Positions 23,087-33,180 of a stretch of 64,000 bases of DNA are shown piece after piece. Below the pieces are notes generated by a model. That model ran no database searches. It had not been told where the DNA came from and saw only the letters and a program-made list of their open reading frames with translations. The translations under genes and the position numbers were made by a program. Every line of letters begins with the position of its first letter. The stretch's first letter is position 1. This DNA is from Furcasterigmium furcatum (Eukaryota > Ascomycota > Sordariomycetes > Glomerellales > Plectosphaerellaceae). The DNA is taken from NCBI GenBank assembly GCA_001599815.1, contig BCIA01000006.1, positions 4,032,961-4,096,960 of the forward strand. Direction: 5' to 3'.

Positions 23087-25705
23087 TCATATCTCCTTAC
23101 ACCACCTCGCCAGCACCTGGTTCACCCGTGCGCCTGCCGGGATATCCTCAAGCGCAACATCCACCTTCCACATCCGCCCTTCCAGTCCGCCGTGGCCGCC
23201 AGAGGCCCCTCTCCCGCCGATACCAGCGGGCAGCAGCAAGCCCAGCGCAATGAGCCTCTCCCAGGCCACGCCTGCCACGCCTCGCCCCCAGACGCGCACG
23301 CCGCCGCCCATGGCGAGCATGCCAGCTGTCGCCGATTGCACCCGCTGGCGACCCATCAGGGACCCGTACTCGTCGTACGCCATGGCAAAGTTGACCGTGT
23401 CGGTATGGGCCACGATATCCAGACGTGCGGCGGCAATCAGCAGGCCGAGATCGAGCTCGGAAAGGGAGGATAGCAGGTGCAGCTTCGAGTTCGGCGCGCC
23501 CAGCTCCATCATCGCCAAGCCAGTAGTACCAGGTATGTCCAGGCTCAGTGACCCCGATTGCAGCAGCGACAGCGGCAGGATGCAGGCCGACATGAATGAT
23601 GCCACGGATTTTGAGGTGAAGTAGTGATAGCGCAGCATGTTCTGGAACGCCTTGTCCTTGTACAAATCCTGTCTTGTGTTAGCTTGCTGCTCCATGGACC
23701 TTTCCGAGGGGATAGCATACCTCTATCATGCCGTTCCAGGTGTTGAAGAACTGGCCGTGGCCCTTGAGACTGACATCGATGCCCTCGCTCGTCATGTCCT
23801 CATCGTCGACCGTCAGACCCTGCTTGCATATTTCCCAGTATGCAGGCAGGCTCTTGGGTTGCGACAGGTAGACATAGCGGTGACTGAATCGACTCTTGAC
23901 ACGCTTCTCGAGCATCTCGACGACATCCATGCGAGTTGTGCACCCAAGGACAGCAATCGGGGCCTTGCGAGCTTGTGCAATATCGAACAGATTGTACAGA
24001 AGCGTCTGTCGGGGATGAGCTGCGAACATGTCGAATTCGTCGATGATAAAGACAACAGCCTTGGAGGTGACGCCCTCCTCGGCTGAGGCTATCTCCGATG
24101 GATGCGACAGCAGGGCGAGCAAGGAAGCCATCGTGTCGGCGTAGTTCGACTGAAATGAGTCAGTACCAGTATGGCCATTGGGATCTTATCCTCTCACCTT
24201 CGATGCCGTGTCTTCGTCCACCTCCATCTCTTTTCCCAGCTGCCGCCATATCTCCTTGAGAGCCAGCTTGTCGTCCGTATGGATGAACCCATTCAGCCTG
24301 ACGGCATGGAATATCTGACGGTGACTGCGAGTGAGGTCCTCGATGATCGTTTCCACGAGCTAGTCGGGTCAGCATGTTGGTCGACGGGCCACAGGGCGGG
24401 GTTCGCAATGCCACTCACAGTAGTCTTTCCACTGCCTCTCGCCCCTATGACAAGCATGGAGTTACCCTCTCCGGCGAGCACCGTCTGCTCAACAAGCTGA
24501 TGGGCCTTTTCATGCGCTTCATCCTGGCCAATGAGTTTGATGCGTCGTCGCCCGGTGCACCTCTCCAACAGGACCCTCTGCAGGCTGCCAAGGTGTACGT
24601 CGACATTGGGTAGTTTGGCCGCAGCCGCCGCCTTGGCTTCCCTCTCTCTCGTGCACTTTTTGCAGTACCAGTCGCCCTCGGGGATGTCGACAACATTTTC
24701 GCACTTCTGGTGAACCGCCATGTCGCAGCCGTCGCAGAAGAGGATCTGGTTTCCCTTTCGCGAATCGGGCTTGGAGCAGATGATGCAAACCTCTTCAGCC
24801 TTGTCTTCTTCCTCTTCCTCAGCTTCTTCCTCCAGCTCCGGCTCCGGCTGTTTGTTCGCTTTCGTTTTCGTTGTCAGAGGCTTCGGTGACGCAGTCCCGT
24901 TGACTTGTTTCTTCTTCTTCTCGGATGCTTTGGGTATGTCCTCGAAGAGTTTGCCGGGAGTCTTGGTCCCATCCGTCTCTCCAAAAGCCACGCTCTTCCG
25001 CCGCCTGTCGCCGTCTCGTTTGGATGGAGTCAAAATGCTCTTGAGGGGCGTTGAGGCTTTCGAGTCGTGGAATCTCGACGCTTGGGGTGTGCCGTTCACG
25101 ACAGACGTCGACCTCGATCGGCTGACCGAGGCATCTTGTCGGGGTCGCTTGAGCAGCCCGGGGCCTTCAATTGCTTTGGAGGTCGGGACTCTACGCCTTC
25201 CGCTCGACCGCACGTTGATATTGGCCTCGTCGGTAGCTCCATTGGGCGTTTGTGGCTGATCCTCTTCTACCGAGTTGACGGGTCGCTGCTTCGTGGCCAT
25301 GCGCTCGTTGACGGCAGTTCCGTTCGAAAGCCGGCTATTTTTCTTGCTGGTGGGCGTCTGTGGCTCGTCTGCGGCCTCGCCATCCGACGCAGGGACGTCA
25401 TAGGGATCCTGATCTTGCCCGTTGGCTGCTGGGTTGTCGGCGGTGTCGATCACCGGGCTGGGCGGTTCGACATCCTCATCGTCGTCCGAGTCGGGCACCG
25501 CATATACATCCGCCGCGGACCTGCTCTTCCGCCTGCCGTTGATGCCATTTTCGGAGGCAGGAATCTGGGCCTTGGTGTTTGGCGAGGCCGTCGCAGAATG
25601 GTTCAGTTTTCGTCGTTTCTGCGTCGAGGAGGTCATTTCCCCCTGATGTGTTGTCGGCGTGCCTCTGCTCCGCTTGAGACCTGGTGGTGTGGCATCCTGC
25701 CGCAT
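23087..25705 (-). CDS. ORC4: origin recognition complex subunit 4 with N-terminal PHD finger
   Basis: Four exons in coding order: 25705-24419, 24359-24198, 24149-23721 and 23668-23087. The introns are 59, 48 and 52 nt, all phase 0, and the first has branch GCTGAC. The product is about 819 residues. The ATG at 25705 was chosen because the frame further upstream has only a GTG; an ATG at 25636 is also possible. Residues 1-300 are basic, Ser/Pro-rich and disordered. A PHD finger (residues about 307-351: CIIC, FCDGCDMAVHQKC, WYCKKC) precedes the AAA+ domain. Walker A is GARGSGKTT (421-429) and Walker B is IIDEFD (518-523). A C-terminal winged-helix region follows. ORC4 is part of the complex that marks replication origins; the PHD finger implies histone-tail reading. 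Confidence 0.93.
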
Positions 25706-26971
25706 TGTTGAGGCAGCCCAACGGCCGTGGAGGCGACCAGGTTCAGTTGACGAGTGCTTGGTAATTATTCGAGCAACCACAGGCCTCGCTCGCGTTCCGT
25801 GGTGTGAGGAGGACGCGTCTGGATCCAGGTTCCCGACTCCTTGGGCGGGCCGTTAGCTTCCATTCAGCCCTGCCCGAAAAAAGGTCGCGTTCAATGCGCG
25901 TTTCAGTGGGCCAGGTCGGGGAAGGCTCCTGAGCGCAGCTTGGTTCCCGAAAGGGAATGTGCGCCGTGCACTCATTGGCCAGGTCGCCAGTCGGCTAACC
26001 CCTGCTGAGGTGAGAATTTAGCGTGGGAGGACAAGCGCTGCGGGCCAGGAACTTTGGTTCCCCAATTCGCCCGTTGAACTGTCCCCAAACTCTGTCAGAC
26101 ACGCCCAGAACACCACCAAGATCCTGCTTTGTGAACGACCAAAGCTTGAGCAGTGCCGACATCTGGGCATCTTGACCCCCGTTGCTATCCCTCACAGTCT
26201 TGGGCAAAATGGTTCTTCAGCGCTTATTAACCACTTGGACTTGCATCTCGACCCCACGTTATGGACATGTCGAGAGCCAGCCCTGGCCGGAACTGCATGG
26301 GGGCTCAGCCTTCACCTCGCAGTCGGCCTATTTTTAACCTGGCTCTCGCCAGCCTGATTCTGCAGATAGGACCCCATCAGGGCCATTTCCTGCTCAACCC
26401 TCGTCCTTACACGCCAAGAACGGGCATGTCGCTCCACCTCTACGTCTGCGACACCATCGTCTCCCCCCCCCGGGGGGCGCATTGCCCAAGGCCGCATCGC
26501 AGACCCTTTCCCCTTCGAGACGGAGGCGGATGCACCCGAAGGGAAATTGCACTGATACCACATCGTGATATGCTTGGCTTGAGGCTCGCCATGCAGACCG
26601 AGCCCAGATATGGCTGGCTCGGGCATTATCCATTGGCTGCTACGCGAAGACTGAGGAGAGGCGATCCAGACCCCTGACGATGTCCCTGTAAAAGTGTCGA
26701 CGCCAACTCAACGACCCTTGCTGGTGGACTGACAGACAGGGCTGAGGCGCACGCACTGCTGCATCTTGCTGGCACCCCTGACGGGAGTCCCAAGCTTCAT
26801 TTGGGTGAGATTGGGGGCTAGGCCCGGCAGAGGGGAGCCACGCAGGAGAGATTTATATCGAAATGCCGCCCATCGTCCTTCTTGGGCCTTGGGGCTCTTG
26901 TTCTTCAGCCTCTCGTTGCAATCACAGCCTTCACCCACTCAGGCAGAGACGTCGACCGGAAGACTACCATC
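25706..26971. other. divergent promoter region between ORC4 and the LtrA gene
   Basis: About 1.27 kb shared by two divergent genes. It contains a run of nine C followed by six G at about 26463-26477. ORFs present overlap on both strands and carry no domain. Confidence 0.45.
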
Positions 26972-29414
26972 ATGTCGGACACGGAGCAGCAGAAGCTCGA
27001 CGATGGCATGCCCGAGAAGCTCACGCTTCTGAAGACGCCGCTCGCCCCCGGCGAACCCCCGAAGGATGAGTACGCGACGGGGTTCCAGCAGACCATCCAC
27101 CCGCAAGCGATGCAGTTCTTGGGCTATTCTCGCGATGCTGCCGCTCATCCCACGCTGGTGAGGAACAGCACGGCCGGAAACTTGGAGACGTTTTACGATC
27201 TTTTCCTTGCTGTAAGTGGCCTTGCGCGCCCTTTGGTGCAATCCCCGCAGGATGCTAACGTGTAACCGACAGGCTGTGAGTATTGCTCGGCGCCGATCAA
27301 CCGTGACTTCCAACCTAACCAGTGAAAGGCCCTGAATATCTTCAACAAGAACCAGCAAGTCACCGCCGAGGATGCGTTCTTGCCGTACGTCGGCTTTTTC
27401 TCGTAAGTCAACGGCCCACGAGTGAAGAATGCACACATATGCTCAAGTCATTGCAGTTTGATCTGGTCGACATGGCTCGTCACGGGCCTGTACGATGTTC
27501 GTTTCGTTACCGACAGTGTCTTCGAACGCTGCACCAGAGCCGTCCATTTCGGTGTTTTGATGGGCTTCGTCACGACGTCTCCCAACTTTGATCCCAGCGA
27601 TCAGGACGCTCAGGTCTTTCAGACTTTCTGTACGTTAGACAACACCTCCAATTTCCCCGTACTAAGCACTAATCGCAACGTGGCAGCTCTCATCCTGATG
27701 ATATCCAGAATTTGCCTTGCCGTCCAGTATGCCGTCATCCTCTGGCATACCCGGTCCTTCAAGGCCACCAGGCTCCCGATGGCACTCATGATCGCAGTCA
27801 ACGTCATCGCCGCCGCTATCTATCTCGGAGTATCCTTCCGTTTCCAGGCAGGCGCGAACAGCCGAGTGTTTAGCACTTGGTACGTCCTCGGAGGCGGTAA
27901 GTTGACCCGACCAGGCGCATTTCATTCTGCGACTAACAGCGCGATAGCTGAGACCATCTTGACGATCGGCCTGGGCATGTGGTTCCCCATCCTTAGTTTT
28001 GAAGGCACCCATCTCGTGAGCCGTATCAGCCTCCTGACCTGTATCATCTTCGGTGAGGGTGTCGGCATGGCCTGTGGCAAGGTCACCGATATCATCGACG
28101 TGGGTTCTAATGCGGAGTGGAGTAAGTCATGTTCCTGCCACATGTTGAAGGTTTCGATTGCTGACCCGGAGTGTACGCACAGCTTCACAGACGATCGGAG
28201 TCGTCACGGCCGGTGTGGGCACCACCTACGTTGTCTTTATGGTCTACTTCGACTGGATGCCGACATGGAGCCTTGGAAAGTGGCGTCAGATCATCTGGAC
28301 TCTGCTCCATTTCCCGCTTCAGCTCACCATGACCATGTTCGTGGAAGGCTGTGCAGAGTTGATTCTCATGTGGAAGTGTGTCGAGAATGCGCTGCTCTTC
28401 GACCAAATTTTCGAAGAGGAGGGGGATCCGGATGACACCGAAAACGAATGGCTCGTCGGGCAAATCAACAAGTTCTACAAACGGTTCAAGCCAACGTACA
28501 CGAATTCGGAAATCGTCATCAACAACGCAACGGCGGAGCTCGCGCCGGCTGACTATTCGGACCCAGAATGGGCCGCCTGGATCGAGTGGCACAATGGCGT
28601 CATTTGGGTCGCCCTCCAGAACGTTATCTTCCACGCCTACGCGCTCGACTTTGTTGAGGACGTTGTCGAGGACCTCGAGTGGGAAGGAAGAACGAACCTC
28701 ACCATGGAGGACTTCCAGATGCTGGAAGACAAGCACTACGAAAAGGTCATGGCCAGATTCATGATCGTGTTCCAGTACACCTTCGTTTGCGCCGGCCTCT
28801 TCCTCTTATTTGCGACCCTATTGTACGTTTCCGCGCGTCGGGGTAAATGGACCTACTGGGCAGGTTTCCGCATCTTCGTCAACGTCTGTCTCGCAGTGGG
28901 CATCAGCACTATCGCCTACTTTGCGGATAAGAAAGAATTGATGATGACTGGGGAGGAGAGAACCTTCATCAAGACGCCTTATGTTCTACCCGTCCTCCTC
29001 TGCGTCTTCATGGTCGTCCTTCTCGTCAACCACTTGCTCGGGGACGGTCCCACCTTCTCGTTCTTCAAGAGCATGAAGCAGAGGAGGCGAGAGCAGCGCC
29101 AGAAGGAACAGCAAGGGGGCATGGCGCAGCCTCTCGCGATGACGGAGGTCATCCAGGAGCAGACCAAGTACGACCCAGGCGCGGCCATGATGGCGGATCC
29201 GAACCTCGGACCGAACCCCGGACTGCCGCGCTTCAACTCGTATGGCAGCCAGTTTGACAACCTTCCTTCTGGCAGGCCTTACTCGCAGCTCAACCTGAGT
29301 CAGCAGACTCAATACGTTCCTGCGCCTCAGTACGCTCCTGCGCCGCAGGTTCCACCTCGGACCACGGGCTACACCACTGTCTATGAGTACTCCGGCAACG
29401 AAGGAGCGAGGTAG
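26972..29414 (+). CDS. low temperature requirement A (LtrA) family membrane protein
   Basis: Proposed exons are 26972-27211, 27273-27275, 27329-27402, 27457-27629, 27687-27896, 27948-28121 and 28183-29414, giving 701 residues. All introns have GT-AG ends, most with clear CTAAC or CTGAC branches. The LtrA signature NLETFYDLFLA closes exon 1. Later hydrophobic segments include GFFSLIWSTWLVTGLYDVRF, IAVNVIAAAIYLGVSF, TIGVVTAGVGTTYVVFMVYF, and, near the end, FMIVFQYTFVCAGLFLLFATLLY and VLPVLLCVFMVVLLVNHLL. The C-terminal tail is Gln/Pro/Tyr-rich and cytosolic. The family consists of polytopic membrane proteins of unclear function. If the 3-nt exon GCT is skipped, the protein has 700 residues. The gene is divergent from ORC4. 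Confidence 0.9.
27273..27275 (+). other. candidate 3-nt microexon (GCT)
   Basis: The triplet is flanked by intron 27212-27272 (donor GTAAGT, branch GCTAAC, acceptor GACAG) and intron 27276-27328 (donor GTGAGT, branch CCTAAC, acceptor AAAG). Both introns are phase 0 and of normal size. The alternative is a single 117-nt intron. Confidence 0.6.
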
Positions 29415-30205
29415 TCCTCGCGATGGATCAGCGAACTAGAATTTTTTGTCATCAGCCTCAGCGTAGCCTTTCTGTTTATAGTGGGAATACAAAGACTTCT
29501 CACCAATTTGTCTGTCTTGAAACTGTAATGTGATGCCAGAGCAGCGAACACGCCCAGGTAGCAGGTGGGGAGTATGGATGGTGTTGAGCCGACCCCGAGA
29601 CAGACCAGCACCCTCGGCAGGGGTATTCAACCCAGCTTGATGTTGAACCCTCGCATAAACAGGGCACAACTACCGACGAACCCTTGGCATCTGATGGTGG
29701 CTACGAGGGGCAGTCTCTGCGGTACCGCCGTCCCGGTTCCCTCCCGTACCGTCCCGGCCCGGGGCGGGGCGGAGCGGACGGGGCTGTTGTGGGGAAATGA
29801 TGTCTCCAACCTGGACCCGGGCGTTCGGGTGTAATGCGACGGTGTGGCTTAGACAGCGAGAACTAACTTCTCTGTGGAATACGCGTAAAATGTGATGCAA
29901 AGGTCCTGGCTGCAGCACAACTGCCGAAAAACAAGCTCAAAGGTCGGCAGGGATAAGATACGATGGAGGTACTCGTATGTGCTGACATTTTCAATCACTC
30001 AGAACCAGTAACCATGTGACCACAAGGTCTCTTCGCGATCTCTTCAATAAGTGTATCCTCGACTTCATCCTATCCGTGATTGACCCCCTTTGCTGCTTTT
30101 GCAATGGTCGCCTTCTTGGAGTCTAGGTGGAAACATCCTGTCCCGCGTGCCTCTCGCCATCGTTCAATGCTGATAGCACTGCAATACCAGGCCTTTGGCT
30201 TCAGA
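29415..30205. other. intergenic 3' flank of LtrA gene
   Basis: About 790 bases. It includes a palindromic G/C stretch near 29755-29775. No gene or RNA was recognised. Confidence 0.45.
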
Positions 30206-30687
30206 CTAGCGGCTGCGAACTGCTGGCTGGGCGCGTGCGTGATTTGCCGAGGCGGCGTCGTTCAGATAATCGGAGAGAGAGGCAAAGGGGCGTACCAGGT
30301 GCTCAACCAGACAGCCAGCGTAGAAACCTGACAAATTCCAGAAGATAGCCTTGGGGCTGATCGAGGTGGCCTGCGTAGCGATGATACAGGCAACAATACC
30401 GAAGCCTGCCATCCATGAGGCGAACAGCTGCGTTCCTCGACCTGGCCAACCGAAATCAATACAGACGATTGCGGTGGCGGCCACGGCGAGGTGAACCAAG
30501 CCTAACAAGTGCACAATCGCCCAAACTGGCGGAGAGGCTTGGGGATCTTCCCTGCAGTGAGCTACGCCGCCGATAATGAGCCATGTAACGGCGACAACCG
30601 TGATGCTGGCGACAAGAATGTTGGCATCGAATTGTTCATTCTTGACTTGTGCGGGACTGTGGTTCGTCTGGTTGGAGGAGGGGCCAT
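30206..30687 (-). pseudogene. small four-span membrane protein, frame-broken
   Basis: One minus-strand frame encodes four hydrophobic segments in order: ILVASITVVAVTWLIIGG, VWAIVHLLGLVHLAVAATAI, LFASWMAGFGIVACIIAT and IFWNLSGFYAGCLVEHLV, ending at 30206. The first in-frame ATG is at 30514, inside the second span. The well-placed ATG (GAAAATGGCC) at 30687, about 125 nt below a TATA-like sequence, lies in a different frame that stops near 30562. No GT-AG intron between the two was found. A one-base shift between about 30620 and 30660 would be needed to join them. It could be a recently broken gene, a consensus error, or a gene truly starting at 30514. No family recognised. Confidence 0.4.
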
Positions 30688-30807
30688 TTTCAAGGCAGGA
30701 GAAGGGAGTAGAGAGTCGTAGGTTGAGGGCCTAGTGTTGAGTGATGATTGAAGGTTGCCTCTGTTGTTGAACCGGGGTTTCCGCTCTGGCATACTTAAGG
30801 AAGGGCC

Positions 30808-30820
30808 TATAAATATATAT
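30808..30820 (-). promoter_or_regulatory. TATA-like box for the four-span membrane protein gene
   Basis: On the minus strand it reads ATATATATTTATAGG, about 125 nt before the ATG at 30687. A pyrimidine-rich leader follows it. Confidence 0.45.
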
Positions 30821-31221
30821 TCCGGTGGTCTCTCGTTGTTGGTGCTGATCACAGGCGCCAAGGCGGCGATCAACCAACAGCAAAGAGTGACTTTCGTGGC
30901 CCCTTGAGATGCGCAGATCTCCCCCAGATCCACTAACTGGATACAAGTGATGTCATTGCTGTTCACGAATCGGCTGAAGAAACCAACATACATGGTTGAG
31001 TCGATCTCTCACAAACCAAGAGCTCTCCATACTCGTATTGCCAGATCAAGTTAACACTGTATCCATTCTTCCCGTCTACCATCACTGATACTATTTTCGA
31101 AACGACTGTCTGGTACCAGCTACATGCAACGTTCAAAGAGTGTATACGAACATCAGAAACATGCCCCCTTCCGGTGCCGGTCATCTCATGAGAGAGTGAC
31201 CAATGAGTGTCATGGCTCCAT
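30821..31221. other. intergenic, moderately AT-rich
   Basis: About 400 bases with no supportable gene. An open minus frame from 30993 runs through the TATA-like element and is probably not translated. Confidence 0.4.
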
Positions 31222-31506
31222 CTAAGTACAGCAGGTCATGGGAAGCTCCCAGTGATCAGGCTGGTCGTTGAAATGCAGTCCGATCATGAATCCTTCGCCC
31301 TGAGTGAAGATCTCGGGCTCGTCTAACGGGCGACAGACGTGTGCCGCGATGTCTTCCATCTCATCGACAGCCGTATCGAACCAAGCCTCGAGGCAGCTCA
31401 GCTGAGAGTGGACGAAGAAACCCTGCTGGCGACAAGCCGTGAACGTGAACGAGAAGCCACCCGAACTTTGACGCTTCTGACCATCGGCAGCGCCGACAAC
31501 GGACAT
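31222..31506 (-). CDS. doubtful 94-residue hypothetical protein
   Basis: ATG at 31506, stop at 31222. The sequence contains four cysteines outside its C-terminal MTCCT and a hydrophilic, acidic middle (EAWFDTAVDEMEDIAAHVC). There is no signal peptide, no domain I recognise and no intron signal. It could be the last exon of a larger gene or a chance ORF. Confidence 0.25.
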   Translation of the reverse strand: MSVVGAADGQKRQSSGGFSFTFTACRQQGFFVHSQLSCLEAWFDTAVDEMEDIAAHVCRPLDEPEIFTQGEGFMIGLHFNDQPDHWELPMTCCT

Positions 31507-32353
31507 GGTTGCATCGCGGCCTTGTTCCTCCAAGGCCCCAGTCGCTGCCGTGTTGAAGGATTCATTTGATTATGGTTCGGGACATAATATGTTGATCAAC
31601 CGGTCATGGGCGGTCTTGGAGTTGTTCGTTATGCCTCCGAGGTAGTAGTTGCGGCACAGCAAGTGCCCTTGGCCCACGTCGTGATGTTCAGTCTATGGTC
31701 TTTCAGTGATATAAATGTGCGCAAGTGGTGACTCTGGTGAGTGGGGGAGGGAGGGTCGACGGGTCTCAGCCTCGGATTTCCCGTGTGCTTGATATCCGCC
31801 AAGAGGCATGTTCTGCTTAATGATGGAATATTCTATTTGTACAGAGGGAAAAGGAAGCCTGACGGATGATCGTTAATCGTCCCGTGGCATCCCGAGTCGC
31901 TTGGATGACGTCCTTCGGTCGGGGTCCTCTGGGCTTGGACGATAGACAGGCAATAGCTGAGGCCCGGTCCGTTGCTTGTGAACTAGCCCGGCAGTTATTT
32001 GAGACCTACATGACTACGTCATAATTCCAAAGAATTAGAGCAAGCTTACCGGTTGGGTCGTAGACTTTGAGGCAAGAGGCAAATGGTTGGCATGAGATAC
32101 GAACTTATCGCCACCGTAGAGAGTACCCCCTAGAAGGACTTTCTAAGTTTATACCGCCTGAGTAAGTTGAGAATAAAGAATTCAGAGCTGTACAAATCCA
32201 AGAAGGCCTCAAGTCCATCTATAAAAGACCACTTGCTTGATAGCACATTGTTGGATGTGAGACCCTCGCTGAATAGTTCAAGTTGCAATAGTAGCCTGAA
32301 CTTTGAACTTATCAACTAACTCGCACCAAAATATCCCCATCAAAAATTGCACC
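31507..32353. other. AT-richer intergenic region
   Basis: About 850 bases, noticeably richer in A/T than the surrounding genes, mainly 31800-32350. It contains the promoter of the small secreted protein. No transposon ORF was found. Confidence 0.4.
32219..32228 (+). promoter_or_regulatory. TATA box of the small secreted protein gene
   Basis: CTATAAAAGA lies about 125 nt upstream of the ATG at 32354. An A/C-rich leader follows, which is typical of fungal genes. Confidence 0.5.
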
Positions 32354-32824
32354 ATGAGGACCGCTACTTCGCTCATAACTCTTGCTTCTATGCTCCGGCA
32401 TGGGAGCTGCATGTGATATCAACTTTTACACTGGCATCCGATACCGAAGCCAGCACATTCATCATGAAGAGCTCATGGGAGACTTCGGCTGCAAAACTAT
32501 TCCCATGAGCGCCTCTGGGAGGCAGTCCTCATCAGCTACCGTTTCTGACGCGGGTTGGGCCGGAGATGATATCTGTAAGTCACCCTGCTGGAGTACGGTC
32601 CAGCTGGCCAAAGGAGACTGCGGTTTTGAGGCCCCGGGCCTCCATTTGTCACAGCAGCTACTAACCTGACATCCTCTCATACAGTCATTGCATTCTACAG
32701 CGATGACGACTGTGGCATGGATTCTCTGGTTGCCCGAGGTCACAAAGGAATGTGCGTGGACTTTCACGGGGCTCATGTCAACTCGTTCAGTCTTGCCGAT
32801 CGTCCCCAGGCTCCGGATAGTTGA
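32354..32824 (+). pseudogene. small secreted cysteine-containing protein, signal peptide out of frame
   Basis: The ATG at 32354 opens a signal-peptide-like start (MRTATSLITLASML) but stops after 20 codons. The rest of the protein is in the next frame, from about 32388: CDINFYTG, GDFGC, then an intron at 32575-32684 (donor GTAAGT, tandem CTAAC/CTGAC branch, acceptor ACAG, phase 1), then FYSDDDCGMDS and KGMCVDFHG, stop at 32822-32824. A one-base shift between about 32390 and 32402 connects the two. The mature part would be about 100 residues with four cysteines, enough for two disulfides. A TATA box sits at 32219. Such proteins are often candidate effectors in plant-associated fungi. This one matches no family I know. 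Without the shift, translation could only start at an internal ATG near 32394, with no signal peptide. Confidence 0.55.
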
Positions 32825-33180
32825 AGGATGGACATGGCAGTCAGGATTTTGGGGTACATGAGATGATTTGAAGTGTGGAACTTGGAATATCCTCGAACAC
32901 ACCCGGTACATGTGTCCAAAACAGTCTGTTGCTGGTACTACCTGCTCTGAGTGAAGGGCTGTTGATGTGGACGGTGAAGTCGAGTCTCGGTCTTCAGTTG
33001 GGGTTGATGACCCCACTTTTAACACTAGCGTTGCCGCCAAGCCCCTACCCAGAAGCAAGATGGCGGGGCAGTCTCAATTGACGGGAAGCTTTTGGATTTT
33101 TTTCCGCTGCAAGCTTCGCGACGACAGCTTTCGCCTTCACACAACCACTACACGATCTGCTCGGCACCTCATACGACACA
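32825..33180. other. intergenic, NCL1 promoter
   Basis: About 355 bases. No other feature recognised. Confidence 0.45.
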
